DNA of 64,000 bases from Pseudidiomarina piscicola. GTDB lineage: Bacteria > Pseudomonadota > Gammaproteobacteria > Enterobacterales > Alteromonadaceae. The translations under genes and the position numbers were made by a program. The notes under the pieces were generated by a model. The model worked only from the letters and a program-made list of their open reading frames with translations. It had not been told where the DNA came from and searched no databases. The stretch covers positions 1-64,000 of the forward strand of contig NZ_CADCXY010000008.1 in the NCBI RefSeq assembly GCF_902806985.1, written 5' to 3'. Positions 53,149 to 64,000 of the stretch are shown here, piece by piece; the stretch's first letter is position 1; each line of letters starts with the position of its first letter.

Positions 53149-53757
53149 GTGCAAAGATTTAATCATGACGATTATCAAATTCTCGAGAAAAAATCACTAC
53201 GCAAGGGCTTTCTTAGCCTGTTTAGTTACCGTTTAAAGCACAAGCTGTTTGCCGGTGGTTGGTCACAGGAGTTTGAACGCGAAATCATGGACCGCGGGCA
53301 TGCGGTTGTGGTGCTACCCTATGATGCGGAGCGCGACGAGTTGGTGCTACTCGAACAATTTCGGATTGGTGCACTAGAGCAAAGTGATTCGCCATGGCTG
53401 CTCGAATTTGTGGCCGGAATGATAGATAACCCCGACGAAACGGCTGAGTCAGTAGCGCATCGAGAACTGGAAGAAGAGGCTGGGCTGCACGCCCATCAGC
53501 TTGACTATGCGCTGACGTATTTATCGACTCCTGGCGGGTGTAGCGAAAAGATCTCTATCTATCTTGCCCATGTGGATAGCAGTAAAGCTGCCCGACACGG
53601 CGGTCTGGCAAGTGAGAATGAAGACATACTCGTGCACGTGCTTCCGCGAACTGAAGTGGTAGAGCTGCTAGAGCAAGGAAAAATTAACAATGCCGCGAGT
53701 GTGATTGGGCTACAATGGTTGCAATTACACTTGGCTGACATTCGAAAGCAAAAATAG
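53149..53757 (+). CDS. nudF: ADP-ribose pyrophosphatase NudF
   Basis: NudF hydrolyses ADP-ribose to AMP and ribose-5-phosphate. The 202-residue protein has a complete Nudix box at 90-112 (from GMIDNPDETAESVAHRELEEE onward is conserved) and the C-terminal INNAASVIGLQWLQLH shared with E. coli NudF. The start is GTG with AAAAGG upstream. The 229-bp region to tolC (52920-53148) must hold both divergent promoters; I cannot assign boxes with confidence. Confidence 0.94.
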   Translation: MQRFNHDDYQILEKKSLRKGFLSLFSYRLKHKLFAGGWSQEFEREIMDRGHAVVVLPYDAERDELVLLEQFRIGALEQSDSPWLLEFVAGMIDNPDETAESVAHRELEEEAGLHAHQLDYALTYLSTPGGCSEKISIYLAHVDSSKAARHGGLASENEDILVHVLPRTEVVELLEQGKINNAASVIGLQWLQLHLADIRKQK

Positions 53758-53766
53758 ACGAGGCTT

Positions 53767-54207
53767 ATGGCTACTGACGTGGTGCGAAAACGTTATCAAT
53801 TTGATTTGGCAGCGCTACAGCGTCTGGCAGCGTTAAACTATGCTGCGCTAGAAAGTATTGTGCTGCAGCTAAAGCAAGGGCGAGAACGGCTGATTAAAGT
53901 CGGCGCGAACTTGCACTTTCGCATTGCGGTAACCGAACAAGCTCGTTACACCACCGACGTTAAAATTCGTCAGCATGCACTAGAAAAACAACTGCCTGGG
54001 TTAGTAGAAACCGAGTTGGACGTGAGGCTCTATCACGACGCTCAGCTTGCAGAAGTAACGCGTAGTCAAAATGTTAGCCGACTTGAAGCGGTTTATGCGC
54101 AGCCTAATAAAGCGATGCACCATGCCAATGAAAAATTTCAAGTGAATCGTTTTTTGCAAGAGTGGCTGGAGCTTATTCGCGAACAAGGGCTAGCAGGCGA
54201 ATACTAA
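53767..54207 (+). CDS. yqiB: DUF1249 protein YqiB
   Basis: This 146-residue cytoplasmic protein matches E. coli YqiB in position after nudF and in the family features (conserved HFRIAVTEQARYT and RLYHDAQLAEV). Function is unknown. In E. coli, cpdA and yqiA lie between yqiB and parE; here parE follows directly after 76 bp. GAGG lies before the ATG. Confidence 0.9.
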   Translation: MATDVVRKRYQFDLAALQRLAALNYAALESIVLQLKQGRERLIKVGANLHFRIAVTEQARYTTDVKIRQHALEKQLPGLVETELDVRLYHDAQLAEVTRSQNVSRLEAVYAQPNKAMHHANEKFQVNRFLQEWLELIREQGLAGEY

Positions 54208-54241
54208 CTTGAGTTTCCGCTCATCCTGTAACAGTATATGA

Positions 54242-56176
<1,935 letters not shown>

Positions 56177-56188
56177 GGAGAATTAAAC

Positions 56189-58429
56189 ATGACGATGGAC
56201 ACCGTAGAACAAATTCCATTACGCCGCTTCACCGAAGACGCCTACTTAAATTACTCCATGTACGTCATTATGGACCGAGCCCTGCCACATATTGGTGATG
56301 GCTTGAAGCCGGTACAAAGACGTATTATTTATGCCATGTCAGAGCTTGGTTTATCGGCCCTAGCAAAGTATAAAAAGTCGGCTCGTACCGTGGGTGATGT
56401 GCTCGGTAAGTTTCACCCCCATGGCGACAGTGCGTGTTACGAGGCCATGGTACTAATGGCGCAACCGTTTTCCTATCGCTACCCACTGGTCGATGGCCAA
56501 GGTAACTGGGGCTCGCAAGACGATCCAAAGTCGTTCGCAGCAATGCGTTATACGGAAGCAAAGCTGTCACGATTTAGTGAGTTACTGCTTAGCGAGCTAG
56601 GCCAGGGCACTGTCGACTGGACACCAAACTTCGACGGCACCATGAAAGAGCCGCGCATGCTGCCGGCGCGTTTACCGCATATTCTATTAAATGGGGTCAC
56701 CGGCATCGCCGTCGGTATGGCGACCGATATTCCTCCGCACAATGCCCGCGAAGTGGCTCATGCTTGCGCCTTGCTATTAGAAAAGCCAAGTGCCGACCTG
56801 AGCGAGGTAATGGAACACCTACGCGGCCCAGACTATCCGACAGATGCTGAGATTATTACTCCGGCAGCCGATATCGTAAAACTTTACGAAACTGGCCGTG
56901 GCAGTATCCGAATGCGCGCTAAATACCAAATTGAAGACGGTGAAGTAGTTATCCACGCTTTACCCCATCAAGCTTCAGGCTCAAAGGTGTTAGAGCAAAT
57001 TGCCGCGCAGATGCAGGCCAAGAAACTACCTATGGTGTCAGACTTACGTGACGAATCTGACCATGAAAACCCGACGCGACTGGTGGTGGTTCCGCGTTCA
57101 AATCGCGTTGATGTGGAACAAATGATGCAACACTTGTTTGCGACCACAGATTTAGAGAAACAGTACCGCGTTAACTTAAATATGTTGGGCCTTGATGGCC
57201 GTCCCCAGGTGAAGCCGATCCTTAATGTGCTCAAAGAGTGGCTTACCTTCCGACAAACAACAGTAACCCGCCGCTTACAGCATCGGCTCGATAAAGTACT
57301 CGCGCGGTTACATATTCTCGAAGGCTTGTTGATTGCGTATCTAAACTTAGACGAAGTGATAGAAATCATTCGTTACGAAGATGAGCCTAAAGCTGAGCTA
57401 ATTAAACGCTTCAAGCTGACCGAAATTCAAGCCGAAGCCATTCTTGAGCTGAAACTTCGTCACTTAGCTAAGTTAGAAGAAATGAAGCTGAAGGGTGAAC
57501 AAGACGAACTGGAAAAAGAGCGCAAGCAACTCGAGTTACTGTTGAGCTCAGACCGTCGTTTGAAAACACTGATCCGCAAAGAGATTCTGGCTGATGCCGA
57601 AAAATATGGTGATGAGCGTCGCTCACCGCTAGTTGAGCGTCAAGAAGCGAAAGCCTTGAGCGAACGTGATTTGACACCAGCCGAGTCGGTGACTGTTGTG
57701 TTATCGAAGAAAGGTTGGGTACGTGCGGCGAAGGGGCATGATGTCGATGGCACCAGCTTGGCCTATAAGTCGGGCGATAGTTTCCTCGCAAGTGCGCAAG
57801 GAAAGAGTAATCAACAGGTAGTGTTTTTAGATAGTTCTGGTCGAAGTTTTTCTTGTGAAGCCCACTTGCTGCCGTCGGCGCGAACTCAGGGTGAGCCTTT
57901 GACAGGGCGCTTTAGCTTGGTCGCCGGTGAAGTGGTTGAGCAAGTGATGATGGCAAAAGATGAACAACGTTATTTGCTGGCGTCCGACGCAGGCTATGGT
58001 TTTGTCTGTAAATTTAGTGATTTAGTGAGTCGTAATAAAAACGGTAAAGCGATTTTGAAATTACCGGCGGGCGCCAAAATACTGCCACCGAATCCGGTCA
58101 CTGAAGTCGCTAGTGACTTGTTGGTAGCGGTGTCCAATGAAGGTCGCATGTTGATATTCCCAGTGGCTGATTTACCTGAATTATCGAAAGGTAAAGGCAA
58201 TAAAATGCTGAGTATTCCGACGTTACGCGCGCAAACGCGAGAGGAATATGTGGTAGCGACCAATGTAGTACCCAGTGATGCAGCCATTACCTTACTTGCA
58301 GGTAAGCGCAAACTAACCTTGAAGCCAGCAGATTTAGAGCACTATCGCGGTGAGCGTGGGCGTCGAGGCAATAAATTGCCGCGCGGTTTACAGCGAGTTG
58401 ACGCCATTACTGTCGACAATAAAGACTAA
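56189..58429 (+). CDS. parC: DNA topoisomerase IV subunit A ParC
   Basis: ParC is the cleavage subunit of topoisomerase IV. The 746-residue protein has the catalytic Tyr121 in [10 protein letters not shown] and a C-terminal beta-pinwheel (about 500-746) shorter than that of GyrA, without the GyrA box, as in ParC. In the quinolone-sensitive region, [12 protein letters not shown] keeps the sensitive Ser and Glu (Ser81, Glu85 here; 80 and 84 in E. coli). A second ATG at 56195 is possible, but GGAG spacing favours 56189. Confidence 0.97.
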   Translation: MTMDTVEQIPLRRFTEDAYLNYSMYVIMDRALPHIGDGLKPVQRRIIYAMSELGLSALAKYKKSARTVGDVLGKFHPHGDSACYEAMVLMAQPFSYRYPLVDGQGNWGSQDDPKSFAAMRYTEAKLSRFSELLLSELGQGTVDWTPNFDGTMKEPRMLPARLPHILLNGVTGIAVGMATDIPPHNAREVAHACALLLEKPSADLSEVMEHLRGPDYPTDAEIITPAADIVKLYETGRGSIRMRAKYQIEDGEVVIHALPHQASGSKVLEQIAAQMQAKKLPMVSDLRDESDHENPTRLVVVPRSNRVDVEQMMQHLFATTDLEKQYRVNLNMLGLDGRPQVKPILNVLKEWLTFRQTTVTRRLQHRLDKVLARLHILEGLLIAYLNLDEVIEIIRYEDEPKAELIKRFKLTEIQAEAILELKLRHLAKLEEMKLKGEQDELEKERKQLELLLSSDRRLKTLIRKEILADAEKYGDERRSPLVERQEAKALSERDLTPAESVTVVLSKKGWVRAAKGHDVDGTSLAYKSGDSFLASAQGKSNQQVVFLDSSGRSFSCEAHLLPSARTQGEPLTGRFSLVAGEVVEQVMMAKDEQRYLLASDAGYGFVCKFSDLVSRNKNGKAILKLPAGAKILPPNPVTEVASDLLVAVSNEGRMLIFPVADLPELSKGKGNKMLSIPTLRAQTREEYVVATNVVPSDAAITLLAGKRKLTLKPADLEHYRGERGRRGNKLPRGLQRVDAITVDNKD

Positions 58430-58456
58430 CGGTCGTTTTTTTAGTAGCGAAATAGG

Positions 58457-58462
58457 TATAAT
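58457..58462 (+). promoter_or_regulatory. Possible -10 box before plsC
   Basis: A perfect TATAAT lies in the 59-bp gap between parC and plsC, 27 nt before the plsC ATG. No good -35 box stands at the right distance, so this is a weak promoter call. Confidence 0.35.
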
Positions 58463-58488
58463 AGCGAGCAGCAAAGAAAGGAGAATGC

Positions 58489-59217
58489 ATGCTCGCTGTT
58501 GTACGACTTATATTACTTGGCTGTTTCGTGGTGATTTCTGGGGTTCTGGGACTCATTTTTTGTTTGATGCGCCCATTCCATCCAAACAATACCCCTATTT
58601 TTGCGCATCTTTATGGTCGCATGCATAAGCTACTGGGGGTCGATTTAGAAATTCGCGTTCCTGATGGCCTGTTTGCTGGCGCACCCTACGTATATATCGC
58701 TAACCATCAGAATACCTACGATATTTTCACTCTAAGCAGAGCTATGCCGCCACGTTCAGTGAGCATCGGCAAAAAGAGTCTCAAGTGGGTTCCTTTTTTT
58801 GGTCAACTGTACTGGTTGGCGGGTAATATTCTCATTGATCGGAAGAACACGGGCCGCGCTCGAGGTACCATCGATCAAGCGGCACAAGCGATCAAACAGC
58901 GCCAGCTATCTGTGCTGTTGTTTCCTGAAGGAACGCGCAGCTACGGTCGTGGATTGTTACCTTTTAAAACCGGCGCATTTCGTACCGCGCTGCAAGCCAA
59001 TGTACCGATCGTTCCTATTTGTGTTTCCAATCTGCACGGACGTATCAAACTGAACCGGTGGAATAACGGCAAAATTTTGATCGAGATGTTGCCGCCTATC
59101 CAGGTTAGCGATTATTCTGGTGAAAACGTTCGAGCGTTGGTGGCACATTGTCACCAGCAGATGCAATCAAAGATTAGCGAGCTTGATCATGAGTTGTCGC
59201 AGCAACCGCAAGCCTAA
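58489..59217 (+). CDS. plsC: 1-acyl-sn-glycerol-3-phosphate acyltransferase PlsC
   Basis: PlsC acylates lysophosphatidic acid to phosphatidic acid, the second acylation of phospholipid synthesis; the first enzyme, PlsY, is also in the window. The 242-residue membrane protein has N-terminal hydrophobic helices, the catalytic HX4D as HQNTYD (His73, Asp78) and FPEGTRS near residue 145. AAAGGAG precedes the ATG. It follows parC as in E. coli. Confidence 0.95.
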   Translation: MLAVVRLILLGCFVVISGVLGLIFCLMRPFHPNNTPIFAHLYGRMHKLLGVDLEIRVPDGLFAGAPYVYIANHQNTYDIFTLSRAMPPRSVSIGKKSLKWVPFFGQLYWLAGNILIDRKNTGRARGTIDQAAQAIKQRQLSVLLFPEGTRSYGRGLLPFKTGAFRTALQANVPIVPICVSNLHGRIKLNRWNNGKILIEMLPPIQVSDYSGENVRALVAHCHQQMQSKISELDHELSQQPQA

Positions 59218-59229
59218 GTGGAGCAAGTG

Positions 59230-59589
59230 ATGAGTGTAGATAAACAAGCGATTCATGAACAAACGGCAGAAACTATCGCAGCGCTGCTCGCCGATGGCGC
59301 GCCGACAGATGCACAGTATGCCATTGAACATCACCTCGCCAGCCCCGACTTCACTAAGCTAGAAAAAGCTGCGGTAGAGCTGGTTAAGCTAGGATTCCAT
59401 GTCGATGATGCCGATGAGTTTGAGCTTGAAGACGGCAGTCGCTGGTTTGCCTTTGCCGCATTAAGTGAACTCCCCCTAGAGCAGGATAAAATTGAAAGCC
59501 AAGCGTTAAGTGTCGCCGAACTAGCGGCAGAAACAGGCGTTGAATATGACGGCTGGGGTACTTTTTTCGGAGACGATGAAGAAGAGTAG
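59230..59589 (+). CDS. rraB: RNase E activity regulator RraB
   Basis: RraB binds RNase E and changes degradosome composition and mRNA decay. From the ATG at 59230 (GGAG six to seven bases upstream) it has 119 residues, with the family hallmarks IEHHLASPDFTKLEKAAVEL and VEYDGWGTFF, and a short acidic tail. The E. coli protein has a longer acidic tail (138 residues). A GTG four codons earlier is less likely. It lies next to valS, as it does loosely in E. coli. Confidence 0.93.
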   Translation: MSVDKQAIHEQTAETIAALLADGAPTDAQYAIEHHLASPDFTKLEKAAVELVKLGFHVDDADEFELEDGSRWFAFAALSELPLEQDKIESQALSVAELAAETGVEYDGWGTFFGDDEEE

Positions 59590-59604
59590 GGCTTAGGTGT
59601 TCAA

Positions 59605-59634
59605 CAACTAAGGCTCCATATAGAGCCTTAGTTG
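59605..59634. terminator. Stem-loop between convergent rraB and valS
   Basis: A perfect 11-bp inverted repeat (59605-59615 with 59624-59634), extendable to 12 bp, lies in the 79-bp gap between converging genes. No long T-run follows on either strand, so it may be a weak bidirectional terminator or a 3' end stabiliser. Confidence 0.55.
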
Positions 59635-59668
59635 CCAACGAACCGTTTAGCTAGTTAAACCACAGCCA

Positions 59669-62521
59669 TTAAAGTGCGGCAATTTTTGCTCTTTGTAGCT
59701 GCAACTGTTGCAAGGTTTCTTCAGCGCTTTGCAGCTTCTCTCGCTCTTTTGCAATCACGTCCTCTGGTGCTCGGCTAACAAAATTCTCATTGGTCAATTT
59801 CCGTGAGAAGATCGACACTTCTTTTTCAGCTTTATCAATCGCTTTATCTAAGCGTGCTAACTCTGCCGCGGTATCGATAAGGCCTGCCATAGGAATGTGC
59901 ATCTCCATGCGAGCCACAAGTGCTGTTGCGCTTGCTGGCGCATCATCAGAGCTGTCGATAAACTCAACACTCTCAAGTTTGGCTAATGAGCTTAAAAAGC
60001 CCATGTTCTGCTCTAATCGTTCACGCTCTTGACTGTCAGCGTTCGCTACCAGAACCGGCAGAGGGGTATTTGGAGACAGGTTCATTTCGCCACGAATGTT
60101 GCGGATGGCCACGATCACTTGCTTTAACCACTCCATGTCATCGCGGGCTGAGGCGTAGCGCTGAGTCTGAACTTGTGGATAGGCCTGCAACATAACTGTC
60201 TCACCTTCCACCCCAGCTAATGGCGCGACACGTTGCCATATTTCCTCGGTAATAAAAGGCAACAACGGATGTAATAAACGCAGGAGTTGTTCAAGTACAG
60301 TGACCAGAGTATGTCGGGTTCCACGCAGTTGTGCTTCATCGCCGTTGAACAACACCGGTTTAGTGAGCTCAAGGTACCAATCACAGAACTGATTCCAGGT
60401 GAACTCATAGGCAATCGCTGCAGCCTGATCGAAACGATAGTTATCAAGCGCATGCCGGAACTGCTTAACGGTGTCATTAAAGCACTCAATGATCCACTGA
60501 TCGGGCAACGATAAGGTCATGTCACCACCGTTACCACCACAATCGTGGTCTTCGGTATTCATCAACACGTAGCGGCTCGCATTCCATAGTTTATTACAGA
60601 AGTTACGATAGCCCTCGAGGCGTTTCATATCCCAGTTGATATCACGTCCGGTCGATGCCAAGGCGGCGAGCGTAAAGCGCAGGGCATCGGTACCGTGAGC
60701 AGTGATACCGTCGGGGAATTGCTTCTCGGTACGCTTTTTGATCTTCGCTTCGAGCTGCGGTTGCATCATATTTGCCGTGCGCTTGTCCACTAAGGTGGCG
60801 CGGTCAATACCATCAATCATGTCGAGCGGATCGAGAACATTGCCTTTCGACTTCGACATTTTTTGACCTTCTTCATCACGAATCAGGCCCGTTACATAAA
60901 CGGTTTTAAAGGGAACTTGAGGCTTGCCGTTTTCATCTTTCAGGAAGTGCATGGTCATCATGATCATGCGGGCGACCCAGAAGAAAATAATATCGAAACC
61001 AGTGACCAAAACATCCGTTGGATGGAAGGTTTTTAGGTCTTCTGTGTTTTCTGGCCAGCCCAATGTTGAGAAGCTCCATAATGCCGACGAAAACCAGGTA
61101 TCAAGAACGTCTTCATCTTGGCTTAAGACGATATCGGCGCTGAGATTATTTTCCTGACGCACTTCCTCTTCATCGCGGCCGACATAAACATTACCCTGCT
61201 CGTCGTACCATGCCGGGATACGGTGTCCCCACCAGAGTTGACGCGAAATACACCAATCTTGTATGTCACGCATCCACGCGAAGTACATGTTTTCGTATTG
61301 CTTAGGTACAAACTGGATCTCACCGTCTTCAACCGCTTTGGTTGCCTGTTCAGCAAGAGGTGCCACGCGCACATACCACTGGTCAGTAAGGTGAGGTTCA
61401 ATCGGTACACCACCACGGTCACCGTAAGGGACTTTATTGGTATGTTTTTCGATTTTTTCGAGTAAGCCGGCACTATCAAAGTCGGCGATCACTTGCTTAC
61501 GAGCCGCAAATCGCTCGAGCCCCTGATAGGCCGCCGGCAAGGTACCGTCAAAGCCATCGATAGCGTCAATAGCTTCGCCCGTTGGCGTATAAAGGCCGGC
61601 TTTTTCACGTACGTGAGCATGATCGTCGAGTACTGCAATCATTGCCATTTTATTACGCTTGCCAATATCGTAGTCATTGAAATCGTGGGCCGGAGTGATT
61701 TTCACACAGCCAGTTCCAAATTCTTGATCGACGTAGCTATCGGCGATAATTGGAATACGACGGTTAACCAAGGGCAAGTCAATAAACTTGCCTACTAAGG
61801 CTTTATAACGTTCGTCGTCCGGGTGCACCGCCACGCAAACATCGCCAAGCATTGTTTCAGGGCGAGTCGTTGCGACGACTAAGTGATCTTTACCATCGGC
61901 AGTGGTGGCACCGTCTGCAAGAGGATAACGCAAGTGCCAGATGTGGCCTTGCTGCTCTTTATTTTCAACTTCTAAGTCGGAAATTGCAGTTTGTAATTTG
62001 GGGTCCCAGTTGACCAAGCGCTTGCCGCGGTAAATGAGCTTTTCTTTGTGCAAGCGAACGAACACTTCTTTGACGGCATTTGATAAACCGTCGTCCATGG
62101 TAAAACGTTCACGGTCCCAATCGACAGAATCACCTAGCCGGCGCATTTGCTGCGTAATGGTGCCGCCCGATTGGTTCTTCCACTCCCAGATCTTATCGAT
62201 AAAGGCTTCGCGACCAAGCTCTTGACGACTACGTCCCTGCGCTGCGAGTTGCCGCTCAACCACCATTTGTGTAGCGATACCGGCGTGATCAGAGCCAACT
62301 TGCCAAAGACTGTTATAACCATCCATACGCTTATACCGGGTAAGAGTATCCATAATGGTATGCTGAAACGCATGGCCCATGTGGAGGCTACCCGTTACAT
62401 TGGGTGGTGGAATCATGATGCAGTAGCTACTGCCTTGGCCGGAGGGTTTGAAATAACCTGCCTGCTCCCATTTTTGGTAAAGAGCTTGCTCGATAGCATT
62501 GGGCGAATACGTTTTATCCAT
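59669..62521 (-). CDS. valS: Valyl-tRNA synthetase ValS
   Basis: ValS charges tRNA-Val and edits threonine. The 950-residue class I synthetase has the HIGH motif as HMGH (47-50), KMSKS (554-558), a CP1 editing domain between them, the Val/Leu/Ile anticodon-binding domain and a C-terminal coiled coil (about 885-950). It is the last gene of a pepA-holC-valS group, 21 nt after holC. Confidence 0.97.
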   Translation of the reverse strand: MDKTYSPNAIEQALYQKWEQAGYFKPSGQGSSYCIMIPPPNVTGSLHMGHAFQHTIMDTLTRYKRMDGYNSLWQVGSDHAGIATQMVVERQLAAQGRSRQELGREAFIDKIWEWKNQSGGTITQQMRRLGDSVDWDRERFTMDDGLSNAVKEVFVRLHKEKLIYRGKRLVNWDPKLQTAISDLEVENKEQQGHIWHLRYPLADGATTADGKDHLVVATTRPETMLGDVCVAVHPDDERYKALVGKFIDLPLVNRRIPIIADSYVDQEFGTGCVKITPAHDFNDYDIGKRNKMAMIAVLDDHAHVREKAGLYTPTGEAIDAIDGFDGTLPAAYQGLERFAARKQVIADFDSAGLLEKIEKHTNKVPYGDRGGVPIEPHLTDQWYVRVAPLAEQATKAVEDGEIQFVPKQYENMYFAWMRDIQDWCISRQLWWGHRIPAWYDEQGNVYVGRDEEEVRQENNLSADIVLSQDEDVLDTWFSSALWSFSTLGWPENTEDLKTFHPTDVLVTGFDIIFFWVARMIMMTMHFLKDENGKPQVPFKTVYVTGLIRDEEGQKMSKSKGNVLDPLDMIDGIDRATLVDKRTANMMQPQLEAKIKKRTEKQFPDGITAHGTDALRFTLAALASTGRDINWDMKRLEGYRNFCNKLWNASRYVLMNTEDHDCGGNGGDMTLSLPDQWIIECFNDTVKQFRHALDNYRFDQAAAIAYEFTWNQFCDWYLELTKPVLFNGDEAQLRGTRHTLVTVLEQLLRLLHPLLPFITEEIWQRVAPLAGVEGETVMLQAYPQVQTQRYASARDDMEWLKQVIVAIRNIRGEMNLSPNTPLPVLVANADSQERERLEQNMGFLSSLAKLESVEFIDSSDDAPASATALVARMEMHIPMAGLIDTAAELARLDKAIDKAEKEVSIFSRKLTNENFVSRAPEDVIAKEREKLQSAEETLQQLQLQRAKIAAL

Positions 62522-62542
62522 GAGTAACCTTCACGACATTAA

Positions 62543-62995
62543 TTAATTTGAATTGAGTTCTAGTTCAGCCGCCTTTATGGTGCTGAGATTGACGCCTTGC
62601 TGGCGGTACCATTTGAAACGCTCACGCGCTTCTTGGCGCTGTTCAGGTGCGCTAGGCACCTGATCTAAAATAAGTTGCGCACCGGCGAACTGTGGTGCGG
62701 TGGGCATAAAGTTGACGACGACTTTACAGCGTCGTTGACTTACTTCTGCGGCGGGCCAACAAAGCTCAACTGGCGCACCGTACGCAGGACCCTCACCCAC
62801 CAGGTTATGAGGTACAAAGGCATCTGCGGGCTGTTGCCATAATGCTTCATCGAGTGTCTCAGCGTGGGCTTGGTCACGACACCAAACGCGCACGCTACCA
62901 AACTCACGCCAGCGCTCACAAATAAACTGGCAGAACAGCGCAAGTTGCTGTTCTTCGTTCACTTCGTCAAGAACGTAGAAGATGCCCTGTACCAT
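62543..62995 (-). CDS. holC: DNA polymerase III subunit chi HolC
   Basis: Chi belongs to the clamp loader and links it to single-strand binding protein. The 150-residue product has the family pattern of alternating strands and helices, with QFICERWREFGSVRVWCRDQ near the start and VVVNFMPTAP in the middle. It sits between pepA and valS, the usual place, one nucleotide after the pepA stop. Confidence 0.92.
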   Translation of the reverse strand: MVQGIFYVLDEVNEEQQLALFCQFICERWREFGSVRVWCRDQAHAETLDEALWQQPADAFVPHNLVGEGPAYGAPVELCWPAAEVSQRRCKVVVNFMPTAPQFAGAQLILDQVPSAPEQRQEARERFKWYRQQGVNLSTIKAAELELNSN

Positions 62996-62996
62996 A

Positions 62997-64000
<1,004 letters not shown>

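Overview
The window is a dense, ordinary-looking chromosomal segment of a free-living, probably marine, gammaproteobacterium. Base composition looks even throughout. Gene content and order (5S rRNA-murB-birA, yggS-proC-yggT divergent from pilT-pilU, tsaD/plsY/folB-folK-uppP/cca, ygiF-glnE, tolC/nudF-yqiB-parE-parC-plsC, pepA-holC-valS next to rraB) match the gammaproteobacterial core. The mix of a carboxy(nor)spermidine polyamine route, type III pantothenate kinase, type IV pilus motors, GspAB and a Kdo kinase fits Alteromonadales. Idiomarinaceae is my best guess, inferred without any database search.

Layout. 1-364: 3' end of a 5S rRNA gene, its terminator and a repeat-rich spacer. 365-3094: murB, birA, coaX. 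3162-8933 (minus): Na+ symporter, tmcA, then the polyamine pair. 9059-13443: alkB facing cnoX and two aldehyde dehydrogenase genes. 13444-17155: deaD with a long leader, facing an Fe-S photolyase-like gene. 17325-20130: a lipopolysaccharide locus, a small glycosyltransferase followed by a single frame that joins Kdo transferase (WaaA) to Kdo kinase (KdkA). 20127-22489 (minus): proBA. 22677-26062: mutY-yggX, an OmpA-family porin and trmB. 26069-32122: rdgB-hemW, nhaP2 and yggS-proC-yggT-DUF4426. 32157-34340: pilT-pilU. 34395-38895: tsaD, plsY, folB-folK-uppP, cca. 38988-46152: gspAB, an acyl-CoA dehydrogenase and putA, which sit between cca and ygiF. 46380-51574: ygiF-glnE and lpxL. 51561-59589: tolC, nudF-yqiB, parE-parC, plsC, rraB. 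59669-64000 (minus): valS, holC and the 3' two thirds of pepA.

Functionally, the window carries all three proline synthesis genes (proB, proA, proC) and the proline degradation gene (putA), inner-core and lipid A steps of LPS synthesis (waaA-kdkA, lpxL), two phospholipid acyltransferases (plsY, plsC), tRNA modification or maturation genes (tmcA, trmB, tsaD, cca), repair genes (alkB, mutY, rdgB, the photolyase homologue) and topoisomerase IV.

I found no tRNA, CRISPR array, insertion sequence, prophage, integron or toxin-antitoxin pair, and no defence island. The observations most worth following are the WaaA-KdkA fusion with a well-placed internal start codon, the direct and inverted repeat cluster behind the rRNA operon, the structured leader of deaD with a micro-ORF overlapping its start, four convergent gene pairs whose stop codons interlock by exactly 4 nt, and local rearrangements of otherwise conserved gene clusters. 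I saw nothing I would call a clearly new multi-gene system.
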